A stretch of 14,428 nt of DNA, from NCBI GenBank assembly GCA_964553505.1, contig CAZKKX010000050.1, positions 1 through 14,428 on the forward strand, written 5' to 3'. Under the pieces are notes generated by a model that saw only the letters and a program-made list of their open reading frames with translations, had not been told where the DNA came from and made no database searches. Positions 7,813 through 14,428 of this stretch are shown piece after piece. The number at the start of each line of letters is the position of its first letter. Position 1 is the stretch's first letter. The position numbers and the translations under genes are program-made. The DNA is from JAENZQ01 sp964553505. Lineage in GTDB: Bacteria > Bacillota > Clostridia > Peptostreptococcales > JAAYPU01.

Positions 7813-8337
7813 TTATTTTATCAGCACTTCTCCCCACTTGTTATAATAGACTCGATCGTCATAATATCGATCAGTTGGCTCCTTAATCTTTCCTTTATAT
7901 CCTAATGAAATTAGTGAAAAAGGCACCACCTGTTCAGGTAGACTCAAAAGGTTCTTTATGCCATCCACAAAATCTTTCTCAGGATGGATGCCGATCCAAA
8001 CACCGCCAAGTCCTTGATCTTCTATTTCTAAAAGCATATTCTGTGTTGCTGCCGCACAATCCTGTACCCACCAGAAGTCTTTAGGATCTTTTGCATATGT
8101 TACATCCGCACAGACTAAAATAGCACAAGGGCTTTTTTTTAAAACCGGAGCCGACCAAGTAAATTCAGGTATTTTATGTAGTATATCCTTATCGTCTATA
8201 ACCATAAAAAACCATGGCTGTTCATTCTCAGAGGAGGGAGCTGCCATTCCCGCCCTTATTATCTCAACCAATTTTTCTTTTTCTACAGGCTTATCCAAAT
8301 ATTTTCTGATGCTTCTTCTCTGATAAATAATATCCAT
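7813..8337 (-). CDS. Nitroreductase family protein (FMN-dependent)
   Basis: A 174-residue soluble flavoenzyme, full length for the short nitroreductase group. N-terminal QRRSIRKYLDKPV (6-18) binds the FMN phosphate, AAPSSENEQPWFFMVI (32-47) is the conserved helix-strand block, and GLGGVWIGIHPE (108-119) is the second FMN contact region. Members reduce nitro compounds, quinones or flavins with NAD(P)H, usually as homodimers. The substrate cannot be read from the sequence. The ATG at 8337 follows an AAGGAAGGAT ribosome binding site. It lies 49 bp after the amidohydrolase and 4 bp before the VCBS-like gene, so it is inside the same minus-strand operon. The partial gene at the left edge is a separate member of this superfamily. 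Confidence 0.92.
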   Translation of the reverse strand: MDIIYQRRSIRKYLDKPVEKEKLVEIIRAGMAAPSSENEQPWFFMVIDDKDILHKIPEFTWSAPVLKKSPCAILVCADVTYAKDPKDFWWVQDCAAATQNMLLEIEDQGLGGVWIGIHPEKDFVDGIKNLLSLPEQVVPFSLISLGYKGKIKEPTDRYYDDRVYYNKWGEVLIK

Positions 8338-8386
8338 ATACTATCCTTCCTTTCATTCTTCCTCCACGCTCATTTACCTCATAGCC

Positions 8387-10027
8387 CTAAATCAATTGCA
8401 GAACCGGTTTCAAATCACCACCAATTATGGTGGCTTCTACTTCAACGTCCTTGATTTGATATGCTTCTATTTCAAATAAATCATCGGTCAGTATCACAAA
8501 ATCAGCATAGTTTCCTTTTTTAAAACTTCCCTTGAGATTCTCTTCATGGGATAAATACGCTGCTCCTTCAGTAAAAATACCAATGGCTTCATCCAAATTT
8601 ATTTTTTCTTCCGGCCTCCAACCTCCTTCAGGCATACCGGTCAGATCCTGACGGTTCACCGCCGCATAAATACCATAAAGAGGATTAAAGCTTTCAACCG
8701 GTGCATCAGAGCTGCCGGCACACTTAATACCTTTGTCCAGCATTTTTCTCCAACTATAACTATACTGTGATCTTTCTGCTCCCACCCTGCTTTCTGCAAG
8801 ATCCCAATCTGAGCAGACAAATACAGGCTGAATATTTGCAATGATATCCAATTCTTTAAATTTGTTTAATATAGCTTCCGATGCTATCTGGCAATGAATG
8901 ATCGAAGGTCTTAAACCCTTTTCTTTATATGCTTTCTTATGCTTTTTAAAAACATCAAGAATAGTTCTCATCGTTCTGTCTCCTATAGCATGAACACAGA
9001 CATCAAATTCATTTTTAAAACATTGGGATACTATTTTATCAAATTCCGCCTCCGTGCTTAGCATAATTCCCGTATTGCCCGGATCATCCGAATAAGATTC
9101 TTCCAAGGCAGCTGTTCTTGACCCCAATGATCCATCGGCAATTATTTTTGCAGGTCCGATTCTTAAACGTTCTATATCGACCCATGATTTCATTCCTAAT
9201 TCTTTGTACTCAGAAATATCCTCCAAAGATGCTACTCTGAGCTGAAGCACCACTCTCAAAGGAAGTTCTTGTTTCTCTCCCAGCTCTTTATAGGACTCCC
9301 ACAGCATTTTCTTATCTTCAACAAAACAAAAGTCGTCGGTATGTACGGTGGTAATCCCTTTAGCAATCAGATCATTGCACCCTTCCATAATAAGATTTTT
9401 CATTTTTTCTTTAGACTTGATTTTTGGGATTTTGGATGAAACAACATTCATTGCATTTTCTCTTAAAACCCCGGTGAGTTTTCCTTCTTGGTCCCTGTCT
9501 GCCTTTCCCCCATCTGGGAAAATAGTGTTTTCATCTATCCCGCATACTTTCAAAGCTTCACTGTTGACAACACAAATATGATAACATGTTCTTATTAAAA
9601 ACACAGGGCATTCTTTGGTTACATCATCCAGTAAATATCTGTCGGGATAGCCTTTATCTTCAAAAAGTTCATGATTCCAGCCTGCCCCCATCACCCATTC
9701 TCCCGGTTTGATATCTTTTTTAGCGATATGTTTCTTTATTCTTTGTTTCATTTCTTCTTTTGATGTACAGCCGCTTAAAGATACTTCATACTTTTTTTTC
9801 TGAGCATAGGCAACCAGATGCATATGTGCGTCGGTAAACCCCGGATACACATTCTTTCCTTCCAAGTCTATAACTTCATCTGCATATTCATATATCTTTC
9901 TTATGTCTTCTAACTTTCCGATACCGGAAATTTTTCCATCGGTAATCCCAAGATATTCTGTTTCCTTTTCATCTGAAGAATAGAAATTTCCATTAAAAAA
10001 AATTTTATCATACTTTTCTCTTAGCAT
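8387..10027 (-). CDS. YtcJ-like amidohydrolase (Amidohydro_3 family)
   Basis: A 546-residue cytoplasmic metal-dependent hydrolase. The small beta domain (residues 1-62) opens with FNGNFYSSDEKE and IDLEGKNVYPG, followed by the metal-binding DAHMH (66-70, His68 and His70). The TIM-barrel carries AKIIADGSLGSRTA (293-306, Lys294 in the bridging-lysine position), VHAIGDR (345-351, His346), IIHCQIAS (376-383, His378) and GSSDAPVESFNP (438-449, Asp441). This is the pattern of the YtcJ/NfdA-type group that hydrolyses N-acyl or N-formyl bonds. The metal ligands are intact. No signal peptide is seen. The ATG at 10027 has AAAGGGGG 5 nt upstream; an out-of-frame ATG 5 nt earlier touches that site. It is the first gene of the minus-strand run that continues into nitroreductase, VCBS-like and DUF3160 genes. 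True substrate unknown. Confidence 0.9.
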   Translation of the reverse strand: MLREKYDKIFFNGNFYSSDEKETEYLGITDGKISGIGKLEDIRKIYEYADEVIDLEGKNVYPGFTDAHMHLVAYAQKKKYEVSLSGCTSKEEMKQRIKKHIAKKDIKPGEWVMGAGWNHELFEDKGYPDRYLLDDVTKECPVFLIRTCYHICVVNSEALKVCGIDENTIFPDGGKADRDQEGKLTGVLRENAMNVVSSKIPKIKSKEKMKNLIMEGCNDLIAKGITTVHTDDFCFVEDKKMLWESYKELGEKQELPLRVVLQLRVASLEDISEYKELGMKSWVDIERLRIGPAKIIADGSLGSRTAALEESYSDDPGNTGIMLSTEAEFDKIVSQCFKNEFDVCVHAIGDRTMRTILDVFKKHKKAYKEKGLRPSIIHCQIASEAILNKFKELDIIANIQPVFVCSDWDLAESRVGAERSQYSYSWRKMLDKGIKCAGSSDAPVESFNPLYGIYAAVNRQDLTGMPEGGWRPEEKINLDEAIGIFTEGAAYLSHEENLKGSFKKGNYADFVILTDDLFEIEAYQIKDVEVEATIIGGDLKPVLQLI

Positions 10028-10057
10028 AGCATCCCCCTTTAAGGTTTTCTCAATTCT

Positions 10058-10090
10058 ATTTTATAGGATTATTATTTCATATGCTACCAA
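10058..10090 (-). promoter_or_regulatory. Candidate promoter of the amidohydrolase operon
   Basis: Read on the minus strand, TTGGTA (10090-10085) is followed 18-19 bp later by CTATAAAAT (10066-10058), about 30 bp before the start codon. The position right after the terminator of the ABC operon fits a new transcription unit. The spacer is slightly long and the boxes are imperfect. Confidence 0.35.
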
Positions 10091-10097
10091 AAAATAG

Positions 10098-10125
10098 AAA
10101 ATAACAGGACAAAACCTGTTATTTT
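10098..10125. terminator. Rho-independent terminator (bidirectional form) after the ABC transporter operon
   Basis: An 11-bp perfect stem, AAAATAACAGG (10098-10108) with CCTGTTATTTT (10115-10125), encloses a 6-nt loop ACAAAA. On the minus strand the stem is followed by a T-rich tract (TTTTCTATTTTTT, with the stem's last bases). It lies 27 bp past the stop of the permease gene and upstream of the amidohydrolase gene, so it separates the two minus-strand operons. The plus-strand side also has T residues, but no plus-strand gene ends here. Confidence 0.9.
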
Positions 10126-10151
10126 TAAAAATGCTTTTAAAAACCTATCGA

Positions 10152-10895
10152 TTAATTTATGTCTGTTTTTTCAAAATAAATAGTTCCGGCTGTTAAAGGA
10201 AGAATAAAAGACAACCCCAAAGAAATCCAACTGTGGATCATTGTGAACTTTTCGGTTTCTACAAACAAATCCGGAATAGCTATTATACCGGGAACTGTCC
10301 ACGGATAAATCAAAACATACTCTGATTGCGCAACAATAATACTCACTACAGAAACGGCAATAGTAAATCCTATGGCAGCAATATAATTCTTAAATAGAAG
10401 TGTTATTAGAATGACCGAAGGTGTTAGCAAAAACATCAGCAATCCTGAATACAGATATAATTGCAACCATTTTCCAAGTATCTCCACGCTCAGTTGTTCG
10501 AAACGTCCCAAAAGCCCCAAAATCAATGTCAATAAAAAAGAGACCAGCATCCAAGTCAAAATAACAATCAAAACAACCAACAATTTACTTATAATCAAAC
10601 TCTTTCTTCCAACAGGAATCGTAAGAAGATTTTTTAATGTTTCCTCTTGATACTCTCTATTAAATACGTAAGTTGCCAACAGCCCAAACAGCAATGTCCC
10701 TATCATTAAAAGGATAAATATGTCTGTTTGTTTGAAGTAATTTTCAAAGGTAATAATATTTTCAGGGTTTCGTGCCCTCATGCCGGTCAACATAAAAAAC
10801 ATCATTATAGGAACAACCATCGCACCTAATAAGCTGACCATAAATAATTTGGAACGTTTTAACTTAACAATCTCTATAAACAGTAGGTTAAGCAA
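10152..10895 (-). CDS. ABC-2 type permease of a BcrB/lantibiotic-immunity-like transporter
   Basis: A 247-residue integral membrane protein with about six hydrophobic segments (near residues 18-37, 58-77, 104-127, 146-168, 170-188 and 222-241). The N-terminal LNLLFIEIVKLKRSK and the YQEETLKNLLTIPVGR loop (82-97) are typical of ABC-2 permeases of the BcrB/LanE/LanG group that remove peptide antibiotics from the membrane. It starts with TTG at 10895, directly after the TAA of the ATPase gene. A GGGGGTGA ribosome binding site about 6 nt upstream, inside the ATPase gene, supports that start. Translation of the pair is tightly coupled. There is one permease gene, so the transporter is probably an ATPase dimer with a permease dimer, as in BcrAB, unlike the two-permease LanFEG. 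Ends upstream of the 10098-10125 terminator. Confidence 0.88.
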   Translation of the reverse strand: MLNLLFIEIVKLKRSKLFMVSLLGAMVVPIMMFFMLTGMRARNPENIITFENYFKQTDIFILLMIGTLLFGLLATYVFNREYQEETLKNLLTIPVGRKSLIISKLLVVLIVILTWMLVSFLLTLILGLLGRFEQLSVEILGKWLQLYLYSGLLMFLLTPSVILITLLFKNYIAAIGFTIAVSVVSIIVAQSEYVLIYPWTVPGIIAIPDLFVETEKFTMIHSWISLGLSFILPLTAGTIYFEKTDIN

Positions 10896-11807
10896 TTACT
10901 TCACCCCCGTTAAATTCAAGAAATAATCTTCCAGATTATCCTCGCTTAATGCCAGTTTTGTAACGTTGATTCCATTCTCAATAAATAATCGATTTATTTC
11001 GCCTATCTTCTCTAAATGAGAATAGATACGAAAAGTATGATCTTCATGAACCTCATAGTCATTCAGATGCATTTTCTTCTCCAATAGAATTGCGGCTTTT
11101 CCGTCATCGGATACTTGAATTTCTATATATTTTCGGTTTCTCATTCTTAAATTCTCTAAGGATATCGCTTCAAGAAGCCTTCCTTTGTGGATGATTCCAA
11201 CGGTAGTAGCCAATTGCTGAACTTCACTTAAGATATGGCTGGACATAAATATGGTAATATGTCTTTTTTCAGATAATGCCTTTATCAGCCTTCTCATCTC
11301 TTTGATTCCAGCAGGGTCAAGACCATTAGTAGGCTCATCCAAGATAAGAAGTTCCGGGCTATGGAGAATTGATCTGGCGATTCCAAGCCTCTGTTTCATT
11401 CCTAAAGAATAATTCTTGATAATTTTGTTTTTCTCATTCATAAGTCCAACTGTTTCCAAAGCATCTTTTATAGCATTAGTTTCGTATACGCCTATTAGTC
11501 TGGCATTGATCTTCAGGTTTTCTACCCCAGTTAGTTCCTGATAAAAACCAGGAGTTTCAATGGTAGAGCCAATTTTCTTGAGTATGCTATGTCGGTTTTG
11601 CGAAAACTCTTTCCCAAATATCTCGATTCTTCCCCGGGTTGGTTTAACAAGCCCTAAAAGCATTCTGATGGTGGTGGTTTTTCCAGCTCCATTCCTTCCC
11701 AGAAATCCATATATCTCTCCCCTTTTGACATTTAAACTGACTTGGTCGACTGCGTGCTGTTTTCCATATGTTTTAGTTAATCCGTAAGTTTTAATAATTG
11801 TTTCCAT
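10896..11807 (-). CDS. ABC transporter ATPase, BcrA/LanF type
   Basis: A 303-residue cytoplasmic ATPase from the chosen ATG at 11807, which has AAAGGGG 8 nt upstream. The open frame extends back to an ATG at 11867 without a ribosome binding site, adding 20 residues that BcrA-type proteins do not have. Walker A is GRNGAGKT (37-44), the signature YSLGMKQR (133-140), Walker B LLILDEPT (153-160) and the switch His191. The usual Q-loop reads IGSTIETPGFY with Glu84 in place of Gln. This E-loop is a known mark of lantibiotic and bacitracin resistance transporters (LanF, BcrA). The C-terminal 210-303 region is the variable accessory part. The gene is followed with no gap by its permease and preceded, 107 bp away, by a histidine kinase gene. 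Confidence 0.92.
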   Translation of the reverse strand: METIIKTYGLTKTYGKQHAVDQVSLNVKRGEIYGFLGRNGAGKTTTIRMLLGLVKPTRGRIEIFGKEFSQNRHSILKKIGSTIETPGFYQELTGVENLKINARLIGVYETNAIKDALETVGLMNEKNKIIKNYSLGMKQRLGIARSILHSPELLILDEPTNGLDPAGIKEMRRLIKALSEKRHITIFMSSHILSEVQQLATTVGIIHKGRLLEAISLENLRMRNRKYIEIQVSDDGKAAILLEKKMHLNDYEVHEDHTFRIYSHLEKIGEINRLFIENGINVTKLALSEDNLEDYFLNLTGVK

Positions 11808-11914
11808 CTTTTGTTCCCCTTTCATAAATTCATGATACAGCACGTTCTTTAAATTCAAATTAACCATTTCTTACAAAAACCTTAAATATAAAAAAGGCTT
11901 CACTTCTGAAATCT

Positions 11915-12931
11915 TTACATCTTTGGAAATGTTAAATAAAAACTTGTCTTTTCGTAAGGCTCACTTTCCGCCCATATCTTGCCTTTATGTTTCTCAATAA
12001 TTTTTTTTGCAATAGCCAGTCCTAAGCCGCTTCCGGAGTTGTTTTTTCTTACATGATCTGCCCTGTACAGTCTGTTAAATATGTTATCAATGTGCTCCTT
12101 GGATATTCCAGGACCTTTATCCCAGATACATATCCTGTATTCTCCGGACAATGAAACCAGCTCTACTCCCAAAACACCACCCTCTTTTCCATGGATCAAG
12201 CTGTTTGCTATAAGATTATTAATTATTCTTAACAAACCCAACCTGTCTCCATAAACCCTGGTATTTTCTTCTATTCTATCTGTCTCAAGGTGAATACTCT
12301 CCTTTTGGATTTCCGGCAAAAATCCTGTTAGAGATTCAATAATCACTTCCCCTAAGTTCAAGACTTCATATTCCATAGGGAGTTCATCCGAATCTAATTT
12401 AGCCATATAAAAAATATTCTCCACCTGATGTTTTAGGTGAAGTGCTTTAGAATAAATTATATCTTTATATTCCTCCTGCTCTTCTCTGTTATCTGCTATA
12501 CCATCCCGAAGCGCTTCCAAGTATCCTATTATTGAAGTTAGAGGTGTTCTGAGATCATGAGAAATGTTAGAAAGAAGAATTCTTCGGCTTTCTTCAGAAT
12601 ACCTGTAGTCCATCTCTATTTTTTGAAAAGTATTCGTGATTTCATTTATTAGATATGCTAACCTTGAAAAATCTTTATTCCCTGTAACAAAAATCCGTGA
12701 ATTGAAATTTCCCTCAAGTATTCTTTCAACATTTTTTATCATTTCATAAACGATTTTCTGATTATTTCTTTCTTTAAAATATAAAATCAAAAATAATAAA
12801 GCAAGGATAGATGTCAATAAAAAATCCATTATTTTTATGGAATCCAGAAAAAATTTTTCCGAAAGAATAAATAAAGACAATAAAAACCCAATAAATGCAA
12901 AGAACTTTTTTGAAAAATAGAAGGAATTCAT
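11915..12931 (-). CDS. Sensor histidine kinase with very short extracellular loop
   Basis: A 338-residue inner membrane kinase. Two membrane segments (about 10-24 and 35-52) are linked by only about ten residues, so there is no room for an extracellular sensor domain. A linker with HAMP-like features (53-107) leads to the H-box SNISHDLRTPLTSI with phospho-acceptor His125 (121-134). The catalytic domain has the N-box INNLIANSLIHG (237-248), G1 WDKGPGI (270-276) and G2 GSGLGLAIAKK (300-310). All are intact. Kinases of this build (BceS-like, intramembrane-sensing) often get their input from a partner transporter or small membrane protein. The ATG overlaps the TGA of the response regulator gene by 4 bp (ATGA), and GGGAGAT upstream is its ribosome binding site. 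The ABC genes lie just downstream, so it very likely controls them. Confidence 0.9.
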   Translation of the reverse strand: MNSFYFSKKFFAFIGFLLSLFILSEKFFLDSIKIMDFLLTSILALLFLILYFKERNNQKIVYEMIKNVERILEGNFNSRIFVTGNKDFSRLAYLINEITNTFQKIEMDYRYSEESRRILLSNISHDLRTPLTSIIGYLEALRDGIADNREEQEEYKDIIYSKALHLKHQVENIFYMAKLDSDELPMEYEVLNLGEVIIESLTGFLPEIQKESIHLETDRIEENTRVYGDRLGLLRIINNLIANSLIHGKEGGVLGVELVSLSGEYRICIWDKGPGISKEHIDNIFNRLYRADHVRKNNSGSGLGLAIAKKIIEKHKGKIWAESEPYEKTSFYLTFPKM

Positions 12932-13638
12932 ATCGTATCTCCCGTAAACTTATAGCCGATTCCCCATATTGTTTGAATCAGTTTTGGATTATCGGGTTCA
13001 TCCTCAATTTTCTTTCTCAACCTTCTGATATGAACCATCACTGTGTTGTCATCGCTTAAATATTCATCTCCCCAAACCTGGTTGAAAATTTGAGACTTTG
13101 TAAAAACTTGTCCAGGATAATTGGCAAATAATTTAAGCAGTTCAAATTCTTTTACAGTTAGATTAATATATACATCGTTTTTACAAACCGAATGTCCTCC
13201 GACATCTATTTTAATGTTTTGAAACTTAATTATGTCCTTTTCTTTCTTATGTTTATTATTATCATTTAACAGATATATTTTTCTCAGGTGCGCCTTTACT
13301 CTTGCAACTAATTCTTTAACACTAAAGGGCTTTGTGATATAGTCATCTGCACCTATACTTAATCCTAATACTTTATCAATTTCATCATCCTTTGCCGTTA
13401 CCATAAAAATGGGAGCTGTTGTATGATCTCGGATCATTCTGCATACTTCCATACCATCAATTTCAGGCATCATAATATCAAGAATTATGAGTTCATAAGA
13501 GTGATTCCTGACAGCATTTAGAGCCTCTTCGCCATTATTGACACAATCTACTTCATATCCTTCTCTTTGAAGATATTTTTTCAAAAGAAGTTGTATTTCC
13601 TTTTCATCATCCGCAACCAAGATACGAATACTCTCCAC
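12928..13638 (-). CDS. OmpR/PhoB-type response regulator
   Basis: A 236-residue DNA-binding regulator. GTG at 13638 is chosen as start because AAGGTG lies 6 nt upstream; the longer frame begins with a GTG at 13647 that is itself part of that ribosome binding site. In residue numbers of the chosen form, the receiver domain has acidic pair Asp10/Asp11, phospho-acceptor Asp54 (LIILDIMMPEIDG), Thr81 and Lys103. The C-terminal winged-helix domain carries LTVKEFELLKLFA, VFTKSQIFNQVWG, VMVHIRRLRKKIED and IWGIGYKF, typical of the OmpR family. It is the partner of the overlapping kinase gene. Likely targets are the downstream ABC genes and its own operon; no direct-repeat operator could be assigned with confidence. 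Confidence 0.92.
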   Translation of the reverse strand: MESIRILVADDEKEIQLLLKKYLQREGYEVDCVNNGEEALNAVRNHSYELIILDIMMPEIDGMEVCRMIRDHTTAPIFMVTAKDDEIDKVLGLSIGADDYITKPFSVKELVARVKAHLRKIYLLNDNNKHKKEKDIIKFQNIKIDVGGHSVCKNDVYINLTVKEFELLKLFANYPGQVFTKSQIFNQVWGDEYLSDDNTVMVHIRRLRKKIEDEPDNPKLIQTIWGIGYKFTGDTI

Positions 13639-13709
13639 GACGCTCACCTTCTTTTTATATAAACACTTTTTCTCTGAGAATTACATTTTATTTATTTTAA
13701 CATATTTTG

Positions 13710-14204
13710 CTATTCTTTTTCCTCTTTCTTTTTAGATGTGAATATCAGTAAAACACCGACGCCAATAAGTATAGCGGGAAAAGATATATTTAAAAAGAGC
13801 AAATCACCAAGATTCATCACCAGAAAGATACCGCTAATACTTCCAAGGATTCCGACAGGTATCAACAATCCTTTACTCTTCTCACCAAATAAATATAATT
13901 GAAAAAGGCCCACTGCAGGTGCCAGAATAAACAAAGGCCAAAGAGTTCCCATCCAACCATAACCAAATACCGCACAGAAGCTGAATATAAAACCTAATGT
14001 CAAAAAAATACCACCAGGTACTAATAAACCAACATTCCTGTTACCAGGATTATTAAAGAATCCTATTTCAAAGGCAAACCCTAAAACCCAGAATACTAGA
14101 ACCCAGGCATTTCCGATTATTTTTTGAGACAAATCAAGATAATTAGAAAAGAGCCCGCCTATTCCAATGAGAATAAAAATCACTGCCACACTTTTGTTTT
14201 TCAT
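13710..14204 (-). CDS. Small polytopic membrane protein, LiaF-TM-like
   Basis: A 164-residue membrane protein with about six hydrophobic segments (near residues 6-20, 33-50, 59-80, 84-105, 113-130 and 136-156) and a charged C-terminal tail KKKEEKE. The blocks GTLWPLFILAPAVGLFQLYLFG and SFPAILIGVGVLLIF resemble the LiaI/LiaF-like transmembrane region, which often marks envelope-stress membrane proteins. There is no soluble domain. The ATG at 14204 follows an AGAGGTG ribosome binding site about 4 nt upstream. It is the first gene of the minus-strand run and ends 71 bp before the response regulator start, with no terminator between. In context it may modulate the kinase, as LiaF does for LiaS, but this is inference. 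Family match is moderate. Confidence 0.75.
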   Translation of the reverse strand: MKNKSVAVIFILIGIGGLFSNYLDLSQKIIGNAWVLVFWVLGFAFEIGFFNNPGNRNVGLLVPGGIFLTLGFIFSFCAVFGYGWMGTLWPLFILAPAVGLFQLYLFGEKSKGLLIPVGILGSISGIFLVMNLGDLLFLNISFPAILIGVGVLLIFTSKKKEEKE

Positions 14205-14247
14205 TTAACACCTCTCATTTGTATATTTGAAACACAAACCTATTTAC

Positions 14248-14253
14248 ATTATA
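14248..14253 (-). promoter_or_regulatory. Candidate -10 element upstream of the envelope-stress operon
   Basis: On the minus strand a perfect TATAAT (14253-14248) stands about 44 bp before the start codon at 14204. No good -35 box is seen at 16-18 bp, which fits a regulator-dependent promoter or a chance match in AT-rich DNA. The 224-bp stretch to the window edge shows no other clear feature; several minus-strand frames end in it, but none can be called. Confidence 0.3.
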
Positions 14254-14428
14254 TAAGAAGTGTATTAATTGCAGGTATAAAAATTGTTAGAATTTGATTA
14301 GAAATTGTAATTTATTACCCCTATTTTTATTTTAGAAAGATATAATTTAAGAACGAAAAGCAGATTTTTCAAATTTCTTGTTCATGATAATGTTCAGTTT
14401 TAATTCCTGAGTATTCCATCTGCCGCAC

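Noticed and set aside
11808..11867. 20-residue N-terminal extension of the ABC ATPase
   Set aside because: There is no ribosome binding site before the 11867 ATG, and a strong one sits before 11807, where the usual family N-terminus begins.
11880..11914. Possible terminator between the kinase and the ABC ATPase genes (TTCA-gaag-TGAA followed by a T-run on the minus strand)
   Set aside because: A 4-bp AT-rich stem is too weak, although the T-run means partial termination or a separate ABC promoter cannot be excluded.
13639..13647. GTG start three codons upstream for the response regulator
   Set aside because: That GTG is part of the AAGGTG ribosome binding site of the GTG at 13638.
14369..14428. 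Minus-strand frame ending ...EYSGIKTEHYHEQEI with a TGA at 14371-14369, possible tail of a gene beyond the right edge
   Set aside because: All three minus-strand frames stay open from the edge for 7-26 codons before a stop, and none of the tails matches a known family, so no frame can be chosen.
1..14428. tRNA, rRNA, CRISPR arrays, insertion sequences, prophage genes or riboswitches
   Set aside because: No matching conserved sequence, repeat-spacer pattern or transposase/integrase protein was seen on either strand.

Overview
The window is AT-rich and every gene shows strong purine-rich ribosome binding sites. The protein families present (LysM/VanY carboxypeptidase, TypA, flavoredoxin-like flavin reductase, DUF3160 lipoprotein, BcrAB-type transporter with a two-component system) point to a low-GC anaerobic member of the Bacillota, most likely class Clostridia. 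No rRNA, tRNA, CRISPR array, insertion sequence or phage gene was seen, so this looks like ordinary chromosome with some accessory modules.

Left part (1-4260). A nitroreductase-family gene runs off the left edge on the minus strand, divergent from a plus-strand gene for a membrane-anchored triple-LysM VanY-type peptidase. That gene converges on, and overlaps by 29 bp, a minus-strand TypA/BipA-like GTPase that looks like a diverged paralogue. A plus-strand flavin reductase-family gene follows, ending before a long hairpin at 4219-4258.

Middle part (4330-10027, all minus strand, read right to left). A YtcJ-like amidohydrolase, a nitroreductase, a membrane-anchored protein with three VCBS/FG-GAP-like repeats, and a DUF3160 lipoprotein are packed with gaps of 49, 4 and 4 bp. 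A tandem-ACT protein follows 64 bp later. The two exported proteins are probably translated as a coupled pair and may act together at the cell surface. The pathway served by the operon is not known.

Right part (10098-14204, all minus strand). Five genes in one direction encode a small LiaF-TM-like membrane protein, an OmpR-type response regulator, a short-loop histidine kinase (4-bp overlap with the regulator), a BcrA/LanF-type ABC ATPase, and a TTG-initiated ABC-2 permease that starts directly after the ATPase stop codon. The unit ends at a strong bidirectional terminator (10098-10125). The layout fits a self-regulated defence unit against cell-envelope-active peptide antibiotics.

Several starts were set from ribosome binding sites and are shorter than the longest possible frame: the ACT protein, the ABC ATPase and the response regulator. 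No gene-free stretch exceeds 300 bases.
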